Shown piece after piece: positions 36,628 through 46,070 of a stretch of DNA of 64,000 nt (position 1 is its first letter; every line of letters begins with the position of its first letter). The notes under the pieces are model-generated. The model worked only from the letters and a program-made list of their open reading frames with translations, was not told the origin of the DNA and did not search any database. Source of the stretch: Enterovibrio norvegicus DSM 15893 (GTDB lineage Bacteria; Pseudomonadota; Gammaproteobacteria; Enterobacterales; Vibrionaceae); the NCBI RefSeq assembly GCF_900115495.1, contig NZ_FOWR01000004.1, forward strand, positions 124,001 through 188,000. Direction: 5' to 3'. The translations under genes and the position numbers were made by a program.

Positions 36628-37302
36628 TTAACAATACTTCCCGTCAGCAAGATTAAACCCAAATAAAACTCCCTCATCATTCTCATTCCATTTTGGATGG
36701 CTCACCATCGCTTTAGAAAATAGCGGATCATTGTAATGATTAATCAGCCATGCGCGTAAATGGGGAAGTGGTGATTGGGCGTACCATTTTTTATCGACGC
36801 GAGAGAATTGGCGGATAAAAGGAAGAATGGCGTAATCCACCAAGCTTGGTGAATTACCCATGATATACGCATGTTGAGAGAGCTTATTTTCAATGTCTAC
36901 TAACCATTCGCAGCATCTATAACGCCATTCGATTGCATTGTCATCGTGGTAGCGGGAAGCAGCGCGGTATTTTTGCAAAGCATGGACAAAATCGGAATCG
37001 CTGCTTTGTATTAAGCGCAACATGAGGGGCAGTTGTTGGTCATCGTGGGAATAGAGGAGGTTGCTAGGATCAGATAAAGATAACGCCCATACCATCACAT
37101 CAATGCTTTCTTCTATCACTGTGCCGTCTTGGCACTGCAAAACCGGAACCGTGCCTTTTGGTGAAATAGACAGCATCTCTTGCGGTTTATTGTTCATGTC
37201 GATATCACGGAGCTCTACTACTTGACGAGCGTGGAGTATTCCGAGACGAGCTCGCATGGCATAGGGGCATTGTCGCAATGAGTAAAGAATCGGCGCTGTC
37301 AT
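36628..37302 (-). CDS. Glutathione S-transferase family protein
   Basis: A 224-residue protein with an N-terminal thioredoxin-like domain starting ILYSLRQCPYAMRAR (Cys-Pro-Tyr-Ala, with C11 as likely catalytic residue), the cis-Pro glutathione motif KGTVPVLQCQDG and EES, and an all-helical C-terminal domain with the N-capping motif SLVDYAILPFIRQF. Cytoplasmic. It may be a glutathionyl reductase or deglutathionylation-type enzyme given the Cys. It stands alone. Confidence 0.85.
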   Translation of the reverse strand: MTAPILYSLRQCPYAMRARLGILHARQVVELRDIDMNNKPQEMLSISPKGTVPVLQCQDGTVIEESIDVMVWALSLSDPSNLLYSHDDQQLPLMLRLIQSSDSDFVHALQKYRAASRYHDDNAIEWRYRCCEWLVDIENKLSQHAYIMGNSPSLVDYAILPFIRQFSRVDKKWYAQSPLPHLRAWLINHYNDPLFSKAMVSHPKWNENDEGVLFGFNLADGKYC

Positions 37303-37486
37303 CGGCTAAGTACCTAAAAAACGTTGGCTTGTTTGACATCTTATCGGATAGAAGGAGGGGATTCACGAAGATTTCTATCATGATCTAGGTCAAGAAAAGC
37401 GTTCGTGTGTGGCAATGAAAGCGTGAGGCGAGTAGAATACTCCCTCAAAAATTACTACATAAAATACCGAAGCGAGCAATCTCACA

Positions 37487-39739
37487 ATGAGTAGAAAACT
37501 TGAATTATTGGCACCAGGCGGTGATGTCGAAGCGATCAAAGCGGCCATCGTTGCAGGGGCAAATGCCGTTTATTGTGGCTTAGATATATTCAACGCCCGT
37601 AATCGCGCATCCAATCTTTCATTTGATGAGCTAAATGGCGTATTACGACTGGCTCATGAATACGGTTGTGAAGTATTTCTGACGCTAAATGTGGTTATTT
37701 TAGAACGTGAGATTAAATCACTTGTAAAGTTGTTAAATCAACTCGTGAATACAACGATCGATGGCATTATTGTACAAGATCTCGGTGTGTTTAATTTGGT
37801 GAAAAAATATTTCCCAACATTAGATGTTCACGCTTCTACACAGCTAACCACGCACAATGAAGGTCAATTGCAGTTCTTAAGTAAGGTGGGTGCTTCGCGC
37901 GTTAACTTATCTCGTGAACTTAATATTGATGAAATTAAAGAAATGACGGCAGTGGCTCATGAACATGACATGCTCACGGAAGTGTTTGTTCATGGCTCTT
38001 TGTGTATCGCCTTCTCTGGTCAATGTTATTCAAGTTCAGTTAGCGTCGGTAACTCGGGCAACCGTGGGCGTTGTAGCCAAGCGTGTCGTGACGAATATGA
38101 AGTGACAAACGTTGGCACAAAATACCCGCTCAACTTGAAAGACAATTCAGCCTATTTTGATCTTCCTGAATTGGTTGAGGCGAAAGTCGACTCACTGAAA
38201 ATTGAAGGTCGTATTAAAGGCGCGCACTACGTTTACACTGTTGTTGAGAACTGGCGTAAGAACATCAACAAATTTGTAGAAACGGGCGAATTGTATGAAG
38301 ACGACTCGAACCTGCACAAAGTGTTTAACCGTGGGCTAACGAACAAGTTTCTGAAAGGCAACTTAACCAGAGACATGTTTATCGATAACCCGCGTGATAA
38401 CAGCGTGAATTATGCGGTTGAAAAAAATAACGCGATTGATGTTGTTCAGATCCAGGACGTGAGAAAAGACCTTTATAACGACAAGAACGCAATTGGCGCG
38501 ACGCTTGAAGATAAAGTGAAGGGCTTAGACATTGATAAAATTGCGATTACCATTGCGTTCAAAGCAACAGTGGGTGAACCGCTTACTGTAGTTGTGACAC
38601 CAAGCAAAGGTGTTCAAGACGCATTTGAAGTGACGACCACTTCGCTGCTCCGTGAAGTGAGCGAAAAGGCAATCACATCCGTTGAGTTAGAGAAACGCTT
38701 TAAAGGGGTGATCACCCCAAATTACGAACTGCTTGGATATGATTTCTCAGATCTTGACGAAAACCTCTCGGTTCCTTTAAGAGAAGTGACGGAATTGAAA
38801 GATCGTGTCGCATTCTTGTTGAATGGCTCCAAAGCGTTGATCAAACACGTTGATGTGCCAGCATTGCCACAGCAAGTGAAAGTGGCTGAGAAGCCAACGC
38901 TTTCGATGCTGATTGCGGATGTGGCAGATTTGAATGTGTGTGATGTGACAGACGCAGATATTTACTTCAAGTTGCCTGAAAGCTTTAAAAAGCGTGACCG
39001 TAAATACATCAATATTTTCCTAGAAAACCCACGCCTGATTCCATGGTTCCCTGCGGTACTGATTGGCAAAGACTATGACGAAGCAGTCAAAGTGCTAGAA
39101 GAAGTGAAGCCTGCGCGAATTGTCACGAACAATACAGGTATTGCTTACAAAGCGTATGAGATGGGGATTGAGTGGGTCGCGGGTCCATTCTTAAACACCA
39201 CAAACTCACATGCTCTCGTTACGATGAAAGAATCGCTAAATTGCGCAGGTGCCTTCATCTCTAATGAAATCAATAGAATGCAAATTAAGGATATTCGTCG
39301 TCCTGAAAACTTCAAATTGGCTTACAGCATTTATCACCCGATTTTGATGATGACGAGCCGTCAGTGCTTCTTCCAGCAGACGGTAGGTTGCAACAAGCCA
39401 GCCATTGAAGCGGGTTGTATGCTGCGATGTGAAAAAGCGACCACCATAACGAATGTAAAGGGCGTTTCATTCGCAGTGGACAAGCAAAAAGGCGGTTACC
39501 CAAGCATTTATAACCACGAGCAATTCTTGAACATGGATATCGTGACCGATTTGTCGCACCTGTTTGATGAGTTCTTTATTGATTTAACTAACATTGGCGG
39601 CGGCTCTAAAGAGAAGGCTGACAAAGTAGAGTTGGTTAATCATTTTGAGAAACTGATTAATGGTGATATCACGGTACGAGAAGAGCTATTTACAATGGTT
39701 CCTATCAACACCAATGATCAGTACCAGCAAGGCCTATAG
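37487..39739 (+). CDS. U32 peptidase-family protein, RlhA/YdcP-like
   Basis: A 750-residue cytoplasmic protein of the U32 (COG0826) family, whose studied members TrhP and RlhA hydroxylate tRNA or 23S rRNA using prephenate-dependent chemistry with an Fe-S cluster. The barrel start KLELLAPGGDVEAIKAAI, VHGSLCIAFSGQCY and GRCSQACRDEY carry the conserved cysteines. A second Cys group is near the C-terminus (CFFQQTVGC, GCMLRC). It is longer than E. coli RlhA (653) or TrhP (453). The sequence is closest to the RlhA type by ASNLSFDELNG and HASTQLTT, but I do not assign the symbol. It is monocistronic with a terminator. Confidence 0.85.
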   Translation: MSRKLELLAPGGDVEAIKAAIVAGANAVYCGLDIFNARNRASNLSFDELNGVLRLAHEYGCEVFLTLNVVILEREIKSLVKLLNQLVNTTIDGIIVQDLGVFNLVKKYFPTLDVHASTQLTTHNEGQLQFLSKVGASRVNLSRELNIDEIKEMTAVAHEHDMLTEVFVHGSLCIAFSGQCYSSSVSVGNSGNRGRCSQACRDEYEVTNVGTKYPLNLKDNSAYFDLPELVEAKVDSLKIEGRIKGAHYVYTVVENWRKNINKFVETGELYEDDSNLHKVFNRGLTNKFLKGNLTRDMFIDNPRDNSVNYAVEKNNAIDVVQIQDVRKDLYNDKNAIGATLEDKVKGLDIDKIAITIAFKATVGEPLTVVVTPSKGVQDAFEVTTTSLLREVSEKAITSVELEKRFKGVITPNYELLGYDFSDLDENLSVPLREVTELKDRVAFLLNGSKALIKHVDVPALPQQVKVAEKPTLSMLIADVADLNVCDVTDADIYFKLPESFKKRDRKYINIFLENPRLIPWFPAVLIGKDYDEAVKVLEEVKPARIVTNNTGIAYKAYEMGIEWVAGPFLNTTNSHALVTMKESLNCAGAFISNEINRMQIKDIRRPENFKLAYSIYHPILMMTSRQCFFQQTVGCNKPAIEAGCMLRCEKATTITNVKGVSFAVDKQKGGYPSIYNHEQFLNMDIVTDLSHLFDEFFIDLTNIGGGSKEKADKVELVNHFEKLINGDITVREELFTMVPINTNDQYQQGL

Positions 39740-39772
39740 AGCCTACGGCTACTAGGTTCTAGCGTGAGAAAC

Positions 39773-39803
39773 AAAAAACCGCGATCATGATTCGCGGTTT
39801 TTT
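39773..39803. terminator. Terminator after the U32 gene
   Basis: A 12-bp stem AAAAAACCGCGA / TCGCGGTTTTTT with 7-nt loop, usable from both sides. Confidence 0.9.
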
Positions 39804-39872
39804 GCGTTATAAAGGACTCATCATGTGTCCTTTTATGGAGTGCTCCGCTATTTCGTCAGAATCACACCAGGA

Positions 39873-40649
39873 TCACGCCACGCCTTCTGCGTCTTTTTGC
39901 TTGATCACTTTGTGGCCTTCTTCGGTCACCCCATTTTTCCAATAGCTGCTGATGTAGATGTTATCTCGATCGACGTCTTTTTCGTTGCGGAAGTATTGGC
40001 GGAGTTCGCGCATCGTGTCGAATTCGCTCGCACTCCAGACGAATACGTCGCCGTTTAGCCATGCTTTTTGCTTCGCTCGAACAGCCAGAGATTCACTTTT
40101 GCCTGCGACCACCCAATCAAACTCGATCCCTTCAGGTGCCTCAAGCGCTTGAATGTCTTCTTTGGACAGCACCTCAACCACGGCATAGCCTTTTGCGTTG
40201 TCCGGCAGGGTTTTGAGTTTTGCTGACAGTGCAGGTAGGGATGTCATGTCAGCGACCATGAAGAACCAATCCGCTGCACTGTTGATGTTTTGAATCGTGC
40301 CAGGGCCTGCGATGTTAATGGTGTCGCCGGGTTTTGCGTTTAATGCCCAACGCGCCGCATGGCCACAACCGCAATTATCGACTTCATGACGTACAAAATC
40401 GACGGTCATTGTTTGGGTCATGAAGTCGAGTGTTCGAATGGTATAGGTGCGCATGACAGGACGCTCACCGTCGGCTAGGTTGCTTAAATCCGCGCTGCCT
40501 TCTTTTGTAAACATCAATTTGATGTAGCCGCCTTCACAATCAGCAGGAAAGCGAGCCAATCCCTCACCATGGAGCTCAATGCGTTGCATGTTAGGCGTGA
40601 TTTGCGTGCTGGATTGAACAACAAGCGATGTAGGGCTAGGTTTCTTCAT
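39873..40649 (-). CDS. viuB: Siderophore-interacting protein / ferric-siderophore reductase (ViuB-like)
   Basis: A 258-residue flavoprotein of the SIP/ViuB family that reduces Fe(III)-siderophore in the cytoplasm to release iron. The FAD motif is RTYTIR (about 66-71), followed by MTVDFVRH and the NAD(P) region with DMTSLPALSA. The C-terminal motif YWKNGVTEEGHKVIK is characteristic. A strong Fur box lies about 75 nt upstream, indicating iron repression. No siderophore receptor or biosynthesis genes are adjacent. The symbol follows the Vibrio homolog and the exact siderophore is unknown. Confidence 0.88.
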   Translation of the reverse strand: MKKPSPTSLVVQSSTQITPNMQRIELHGEGLARFPADCEGGYIKLMFTKEGSADLSNLADGERPVMRTYTIRTLDFMTQTMTVDFVRHEVDNCGCGHAARWALNAKPGDTINIAGPGTIQNINSAADWFFMVADMTSLPALSAKLKTLPDNAKGYAVVEVLSKEDIQALEAPEGIEFDWVVAGKSESLAVRAKQKAWLNGDVFVWSASEFDTMRELRQYFRNEKDVDRDNIYISSYWKNGVTEEGHKVIKQKDAEGVA

Positions 40650-40723
40650 TCATTGTCTCTTTGTTTTTATGCGTGTTTATTGTCATTACCTGCTCACAAT
40701 ATCGTCACACCCCTTACGCTGTC

Positions 40724-40742
40724 AATGATAATTATTCTCATT
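40724..40742 (-). promoter_or_regulatory. Fur box upstream of viuB-like gene
   Basis: AATGATAATTATTCTCATT, close to the 19-bp Fur consensus GATAATGATAATCATTATC. It sits between the gene start (40649) and the upstream terminator. Confidence 0.85.
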
Positions 40743-40759
40743 TGAGTTTAATTCAAAAA

Positions 40760-40787
40760 AAAGCCCTTACACACAAGTAAGGGCTTT
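40760..40787 (-). terminator. Terminator of the small secreted protein gene
   Basis: An 11-bp stem AAAGCCCTTAC / GTAAGGGCTTT; the A-run at 40755-40762 gives a T-run on the minus strand. Confidence 0.88.
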
Positions 40788-40812
40788 CGTTATACGTGGT
40801 TACTGGGCTCGA

Positions 40813-41118
40813 TTATCTTTCGCCGGTAATAAAGCGCTTAACACTTTGACTGTTACCTTCGTTATCAGTAACAGTAAACTCTACATATTGTGAGCGCTGT
40901 GATACCAAGTTATAGAAGGTTGAGCCTTCGTCATTTGTTACCGCAGAGAATTTATTGGCTGTTACCGTTGCACCTTCAATTGGTGTGCCATCTCGAAAAA
41001 CTTTTACGGTCGCCGAACCGTCATTAACGTGCACCGAAACGTCTAGGTTATGGCTAGGCATCGCAGTTGCCGTCATTGAAGCAAGAATAAGGCTTAGAGC
41101 TGTTAGAGTTGTTTTCAT
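40813..41118 (-). CDS. Small periplasmic protein with Ig-like/carboxypeptidase-regulatory fold
   Basis: A 101-residue protein with a signal peptide (cleavage near TATA-M or AMP, residues 18-21). The mature part looks like a single beta-sandwich of the carboxypeptidase-regulatory or Ig-like type (ATVKVFRDGTPIEGATVTAN). The function is unknown. It has its own terminator, and a small putative promoter region lies upstream (41119-41369, no gene seen). Confidence 0.75.
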   Translation of the reverse strand: MKTTLTALSLILASMTATAMPSHNLDVSVHVNDGSATVKVFRDGTPIEGATVTANKFSAVTNDEGSTFYNLVSQRSQYVEFTVTDNEGNSQSVKRFITGER

Positions 41119-41369
41119 GATCGTATCTCCTACATGGGTGATAGTTGTTTTGTTATCGGATGCAGTAACGATAGGTCAGTGACGAACAGAAAAAAATGGG
41201 ATAATTTTGTTGATCTTGTTCAAATACTCTGTGCAAGATTATGTAAAATTACCGGTCAAACTTACTCATAATAAATAAATTTCACACTTTTCAGCGATTA
41301 CTATCGACAGTGTTAAATGAATAAAGGGCCTGTCTCCAACAATAGCTAAGTTGAAGTCTGAGCTTGAGG

Positions 41370-42503
41370 TTATCCCTCAAACCCTAGCCCACCTTGAGTA
41401 ATATTGATCACCTTGTGTCGCTTGATTGCCTCTTGTGCGGCGAGGCCGAGTACAACCGCTTTAAGACCGTCTTCCAGCGTCACTTCCACAGATTGCTCAC
41501 CCAAGATGGCGCGCTGAAATTTCTGGTGTTGATAGAAGGTTGAACCGTTGTGGTCACCTGCTTCTAGCAATTCTGGATCGACAGGTACATCCATCTGTTT
41601 TGGCCCTTTCGGATTGCGAGGGCTAGAGATGACTTTTGAAACAGGAGCTTCTCCAAGCGTTTCCGTTGGCCAAAAACGACCAGGCCCAGGGACGAAGCAT
41701 TCAATTTTTCCCGCATCCCCCACGGCACAAATTTCTTCTTGGTAGCGTGAACCTTCTGCAAACATGCAAAGTTCCAAACTGGCTCGCGTACCGTTACCAA
41801 ACTCTACGGTGACGAAAGCATTGTCGAGAATGTCAGGTGTTTGACCGTCATATTGTTCGTCACGGTGGTTCACGGCTTGGCTGCCAGAGCCGAATACACG
41901 AACCGGATTGGCTTGGGTTAGTAAACGCATGAGATCGAAAAAGTGACAGCATTTCTCAACCAGGGTGCCGCCTGTTTTGTGGTTGAAGCGGTTCCAGTCA
42001 TCCACTTTCTCTAGGAAAGGAAAACGGTGCTCGCGAATCGAAAACAGATGACGCTGACCGACTTCGCCGTTATCGAGCAATGAGAGTAACTTGGTGATCG
42101 GCGGCATATAACGGTATTCCATCGCCACCCAAATAGGAGAAGGGTGTGTTGCAGCAGCGTCGAGCAGCAGGTTTACGTCTTCGATGCGCGTGCAAATGGG
42201 CTTTTCAATCAGTATGGGTAGAGAGCAGCGGCTCAACATGCCCAATAATTGCTCTGCATGCTGGTAGTTAGGTGTGGCCACGACAATGGCATCGACATTG
42301 TTTGTTTCCATCAAGGCGTCTAAGTCATCAACACAGGTTGCTTCTGGCACGAGTGTGTGGGCAAGCTCGCGCATTTCAGCGTTAGGTTCGGCCAATACAG
42401 TGATTTCGACATTGTCTAACAGTTGAATATTGCGAATGTGCTCGCGTCCCATCATGCCGCACCCGAGAATACCGTAGCGAAGAGGGGTTCCTTGTTGTGT
42501 CAT
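41370..42503 (-). CDS. Gfo/Idh/MocA-family NAD-dependent enzyme (candidate NAD+-dependent sulfoquinovosidase, GH188-like)
   Basis: A 377-residue protein with an N-terminal Rossmann domain (YGILGCGMMGREHIRN), the EKPICT motif whose Lys is the usual catalytic or binding residue, and a C-terminal alpha/beta domain with GGTLVEKCCHFFDLM. Family members are sugar dehydrogenases, but some are NAD-dependent glycosidases (GH4/GH109-like logic), and GH188 sulfoquinovosidases belong to this superfamily. It is transcribed with the GntR gene 66 nt upstream and divergent from a monooxygenase set resembling the Smo pathway, so release of sulfoquinovose from its glycosides is an attractive but unproven role. 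A plain sugar dehydrogenase is the alternative. Confidence 0.8.
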   Translation of the reverse strand: MTQQGTPLRYGILGCGMMGREHIRNIQLLDNVEITVLAEPNAEMRELAHTLVPEATCVDDLDALMETNNVDAIVVATPNYQHAEQLLGMLSRCSLPILIEKPICTRIEDVNLLLDAAATHPSPIWVAMEYRYMPPITKLLSLLDNGEVGQRHLFSIREHRFPFLEKVDDWNRFNHKTGGTLVEKCCHFFDLMRLLTQANPVRVFGSGSQAVNHRDEQYDGQTPDILDNAFVTVEFGNGTRASLELCMFAEGSRYQEEICAVGDAGKIECFVPGPGRFWPTETLGEAPVSKVISSPRNPKGPKQMDVPVDPELLEAGDHNGSTFYQHQKFQRAILGEQSVEVTLEDGLKAVVLGLAAQEAIKRHKVINITQGGLGFEG

Positions 42504-42569
42504 TGCATTGTCCTTATGAAAAATGGGAGGAATACCGTCAAGACCGATTGTTATAAAAAACGATAGTTA

Positions 42570-43277
42570 TTAAGACCATCGTGCGGCGTAACGGACGGTA
42601 TGGGGATCAAACCAAGTGAATGAGACTTCTTCGATGCGGTCTCGGTTGGACCAACTCATTCGTTCGATATAGCCGCAGGGTGAGCCTTCAGCTAACTCAA
42701 ATTCTTTGGGCTTCCAATCTGGCACGTTACTGACAGTGATGCTGTCTTGAACACGGGAGATCCAAAACCCCAACTTCTCGCGGTAATACACGTAAAGTGA
42801 TTCCACTAATTCTTGCGGGTCTATGGCAGTACGGTGTCGCCCATCGATCCAAATTTCTTCTACTGCAGCGGGTTTTTGATCAAGACGACGCAAACGGCGA
42901 AATCGCCACAATGGCGCATTCGAAGGCAGGCTGAGTAAAGAGGCCACATAGGTGTTCTGCATTTTATCTACACTAAGAAAATCCGCATTCGGCAACCCGC
43001 CACCGCTTTGCAGTTCTAACCTGAAAAAGTGGTAGATGGCATTGTCGCTCAATGTTTCTTTTACATAGGTGCCAGAACCTTGTTTTCGTTCTAAAAGCCC
43101 TTTGTTTTCCAATTCTGCGAGTGCTTTGCGGAGCGTGCCTGTCGCAACCCCCAGTTTTTTTGACAATTCTGCTTCCGTTGGCAATCGCTCGCCTGGCAGC
43201 CAATAGCCAGCGGTGATTTCTCTGTGCAACAGCTCGCTAATTTGAATGAACAGGGGTAATCGGATTGATTCACTCAT
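42570..43277 (-). CDS. GntR-family regulator (HutC subfamily, UTRA domain)
   Basis: A 235-residue repressor. The N-terminal winged helix (about 1-75; PGERLPTEAELSKKLGVATGTL) precedes a UTRA effector domain (about 90-230) that binds small ligands such as sugar derivatives. It starts the minus-strand unit with the Gfo/Idh/MocA gene and is divergent from the monooxygenase-TRAP operon. It is therefore the likely local repressor of both, with the pathway substrate or intermediate as inducer. Confidence 0.9.
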   Translation of the reverse strand: MSESIRLPLFIQISELLHREITAGYWLPGERLPTEAELSKKLGVATGTLRKALAELENKGLLERKQGSGTYVKETLSDNAIYHFFRLELQSGGGLPNADFLSVDKMQNTYVASLLSLPSNAPLWRFRRLRRLDQKPAAVEEIWIDGRHRTAIDPQELVESLYVYYREKLGFWISRVQDSITVSNVPDWKPKEFELAEGSPCGYIERMSWSNRDRIEEVSFTWFDPHTVRYAARWS

Positions 43278-43537
43278 TTCTAAAAATTCTCGAAATTAAT
43301 AAATGCTTTTAATTTAATGGTTTACCGCTCGCTAGCGATATCTTAGTGCTAAATCAACATCAAATTCATTCAGCATTGATTTACTTTTCATATTTATCTT
43401 ATAGCATTATTTAACAAATCATTCACTATTCATTTACCTTGTGGGTATTTTCGCATGGAGCGTTAGGTGCTGATTGTTAAGCACTTTCGGTGTGCGTGAA
43501 TTGAGTTTAAAAAGAAAAAAGAGCGGGAGATTGGACA
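43278..43537. promoter_or_regulatory. Divergent promoter/operator region of the monooxygenase-TRAP cluster
   Basis: 260 bp, AT-rich. It contains TCGCTAGCGA (43329-43338, perfect palindrome), the inverted repeat TAAATCAA / TTGATTTA (43350-43357, 43376-43383) and GTGCT/AGCAC near 43467-43484. Any could be the GntR operator; the sequence alone does not decide. Confidence 0.5.
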
Positions 43538-44695
43538 ATGAGTGTAGTGCCCATCACAAGTGCAGGATTAGATGCCTCGGAGGTGTCTTGGTTTGCACCT
43601 ATTTGCAGTGATGACTATCGCTATCTAGGTGTGCCAGATGGCAATTTGAGAAGTAATTGGGAAAACACGCGAGACATCGTACTCACCGCTGAAAAGCAGG
43701 GTTTTCGTAACATTTTATGTCCTTCGTCTTACCAAGTCGGGCAAGACACCATGACCTTCGCGTCGGCGATGGGTCCACTGACTGAGCGCATTAACCTGTT
43801 GGCTGCGATTCGTTGTGGTGAGGTTCATCCTGCGATGTTGGCACGCTCGGTAGCGACACTCGATCACATCATGAAAGGGCGACTCACCCTGAATGTGATT
43901 TCCTCTGATTTCCCCGGACAGAAAGAAGACAGCGCGTTTCGCTATCGCCGTTCGAAAGAAGTGGTTGAGATCCTGCGCCAAGCATGGACGCAAGATGAAA
44001 TCCGCTACCAAGGCGAGATTTATAACTTGAGCGATTTGTCGACAGATCCGGTGCGCCCATATCAACAAAACGGTGGCCCGTTACTGTATTTCGGCGGTTA
44101 CTCACCAGATGCCTTAGAGCTGTGTGGTTCTGAGTGTGATGTCTACCTGATGTGGCCGGAAACGCAAGACATGTTGGCGAATCGTATGCGCGCGGTGAAT
44201 GAAGTGGCACAACGCCACAATCGCACCTTGGATTACGGATTGCGTGTTCACATGGTGGTGCGTGATACCGAAGCAGAAGCCAAAGAATATGCAGAGTCAT
44301 TGGTTTCGAAGCTTGACGATGAATTTGGTCGCTCGATCAAAGAGCGTGCGTTAGATGCAACCAGCCTTGGTGTGGCGCTTCAGTCGAAGCAGCGTGAAGA
44401 CGCAGACAAGTTTGGTTACACCGAATCGAACCTTTGGACGGGCGTAGGTCGCGCGCGCTCTGGGTGCGGTGCGGCCTTGGTAGGCAGTGTTGACCAAGTG
44501 CTGACCAAAATTGAGGAATACCAAAAAATGGGGATTCGCGCGTTTATCTTCTCGGGATACCCGCACAAAGACGAATGTGAAATTGTGGGCCAGAAAATTC
44601 TGCCACACCTGAAAACCTGTTCAATGCCAGAAGAATATGGCCGTGTGCCGGCAACAACACCAGCAACACCTTTGGGTGTGGGAGAAAGAAAGTAA
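43538..44695 (+). CDS. LLM-class flavin-dependent monooxygenase (SmoC/SsuD-like, candidate sulfoquinovose monooxygenase)
   Basis: A 385-residue bacterial-luciferase-like TIM-barrel protein using reduced flavin from a partner reductase. SsuD-type motifs are visible: WFAPICSDDYRYLGVPDG at the start, GRLTLNVISSDFPGQKEDS and YFGGYSPDALEL. The C-terminal LWTGVGRARSGCGAALVG resembles SmoC (sulfoquinovose monooxygenase), as far as I recall that protein. It would cleave the C-S bond with O2, releasing sulfite and 6-oxo-glucose. GGGAGA precedes the ATG; the stop overlaps the next start (TAATG). Alkanesulfonate monooxygenase is the alternative. Confidence 0.85.
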   Translation: MSVVPITSAGLDASEVSWFAPICSDDYRYLGVPDGNLRSNWENTRDIVLTAEKQGFRNILCPSSYQVGQDTMTFASAMGPLTERINLLAAIRCGEVHPAMLARSVATLDHIMKGRLTLNVISSDFPGQKEDSAFRYRRSKEVVEILRQAWTQDEIRYQGEIYNLSDLSTDPVRPYQQNGGPLLYFGGYSPDALELCGSECDVYLMWPETQDMLANRMRAVNEVAQRHNRTLDYGLRVHMVVRDTEAEAKEYAESLVSKLDDEFGRSIKERALDATSLGVALQSKQREDADKFGYTESNLWTGVGRARSGCGAALVGSVDQVLTKIEEYQKMGIRAFIFSGYPHKDECEIVGQKILPHLKTCSMPEEYGRVPATTPATPLGVGERK

Positions 44696-45597
44696 TGAAG
44701 TACACCCAACTGAACGACGCTTTACCTGCTTTTAGTCGCATTGTTTATGGCGCTTGGCGTTTAGCCGACGATGTTGATACCTCAGAAGCGAATGTCCGCG
44801 CGAAAGTCGATGCGTGTTTAGAGCAAGGCATTACCACGTTTGATCATGCGGATATTTACGGCGATTACGAATGTGAGGCGGTGTTTGGTCAAGTGTTGGC
44901 GAAAACGCCGTCACTGCGTGATCAAATACAGCTCGTAAGCAAATGCGACATCATGTTGCTGTCCGACAAATACGCCGATCGTCGCGTGAAGTACTACGAT
45001 ACCTCGCCAGCGCACATCCGCACGTCGGTACATAACTCGTTAAAACACCTGAATACCGATCACCTTGATTTACTGCTGATTCACCGTCCGGATCCTTTCA
45101 TGGATCACCATGCCACTGGGCAAGCGCTGGATGCCTTGATTGATGAAGGCTTGGTGAAAGGCGTTGGTGTATCGAACTTCCAACGCTGGGATTGGGATTT
45201 ACTCCAATCTGGCATGAAAAACCCATTGGTGACCAATCAAGTCGAAATGAGCTTGCTTGCGCGTGACAGCTTTACTGATGGCACCTTGGCGTTTATGCAG
45301 CAACACGGCATCAAGCCGATGGCATGGTCACCGCTTGCGGGTGGTGAGTTGTTTGGTAATGGCGAAGCAGCGCAGCGCGTGAAGCCATTGTTACAACGTG
45401 AAGCGGAGCGTTTTGGCGTAGGCATTGATGCGGTGGCGGTTGCTTGGTTATTGGCACACCCAGCGGGCATTTTGCCTGTGGTTGGCACCAATAATTTGGC
45501 ACGTATTCGTACCGCAAGTGATGCACTGAAGGTGAACATTGACCGAGAAACATGGTTTGAACTCTTAACGGCAGCCGCCGGGGAGGAAGTGGCATGA
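44695..45597 (+). CDS. Aldo/keto reductase (YdhF-type; SmoB-like candidate)
   Basis: A 300-residue NADPH-dependent (beta/alpha)8 reductase with the full catalytic tetrad visible: D50, Y55 (FDHADIYGDYE), K83 (LVSKCD) and H130 (LLLIHRPDP). In the sulfo-SMO pathway SmoB reduces 6-oxo-glucose to glucose, and the position between the monooxygenase and flavin-reductase genes fits that step. The gene is coupled on both sides by 1- and 4-nt overlaps. A general aldehyde-detoxifying role is possible. Confidence 0.87.
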   Translation: MKYTQLNDALPAFSRIVYGAWRLADDVDTSEANVRAKVDACLEQGITTFDHADIYGDYECEAVFGQVLAKTPSLRDQIQLVSKCDIMLLSDKYADRRVKYYDTSPAHIRTSVHNSLKHLNTDHLDLLLIHRPDPFMDHHATGQALDALIDEGLVKGVGVSNFQRWDWDLLQSGMKNPLVTNQVEMSLLARDSFTDGTLAFMQQHGIKPMAWSPLAGGELFGNGEAAQRVKPLLQREAERFGVGIDAVAVAWLLAHPAGILPVVGTNNLARIRTASDALKVNIDRETWFELLTAAAGEEVA

Positions 45598-46070
45598 GTA
45601 AGGAACTGCGCAACGCATTAGGACGCTTTGCAACGGGCGTGACGGTCATCACCGCACGCCATGAAGGCGAAGATTACGGGCTGACCTGTTCATCGTTCAA
45701 TTCTGTGTCGCTTGAGCCTGCCATTGTGCTGTGGAGCTTAAACAGTGGGTCGTCGTCGAAAGTGCCGATCCTTGAATCGGGCGGTTACACGGTAAGTGTG
45801 CTTGCCGTGGAACACTCTGAGCTCGCGATGAAGTTTTGCCGCGGAAGCCACGAAGAACGTTTCAGCGATGTCGACATTGAACGTGCACCCAGTGGTCGCG
45901 CTATCATTTCTGGCGCTGTGGCGTGGTTTGATTGTGATATGCATGGCGTGGTGGCTGCAGGCGATCACGACATCATGCTGGGCAAAGTGACGGACTTTAG
46001 CTCTGGCCGTGAAGGTTCGGGGTTGGTGTTTGAACAAAGCCGATTTGGTCGTGTAGGAGAAGTGGCTTAA
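45594..46070 (+). CDS. Flavin reductase (HpaC/RutF-type; SmoA-like candidate)
   Basis: A 158-residue NAD(P)H:flavin oxidoreductase of the flavin_reduct family. The N-terminal motif RNALGRFATGVTVITARHEG, TCSSFNSVSLEPAIVLWSL, and a GDHDIMLGKV segment are typical. It supplies reduced FMN to the monooxygenase at 43538. It overlaps the aldo/keto reductase by ATGA and the TRAP gene by TAATG, so all belong to one operon. Confidence 0.9.
   Translation: MSKELRNALGRFATGVTVITARHEGEDYGLTCSSFNSVSLEPAIVLWSLNSGSSSKVPILESGGYTVSVLAVEHSELAMKFCRGSHEERFSDVDIERAPSGRAIISGAVAWFDCDMHGVVAAGDHDIMLGKVTDFSSGREGSGLVFEQSRFGRVGEVA

Noticed and set aside
43538-46070. RutA-RutF pyrimidine degradation operon
   Set aside because: The monooxygenase and flavin reductase recall RutA and RutF, but no RutB, C, D or E homologs or uracil permease are present, and an aldo/keto reductase and TRAP transporter replace them.
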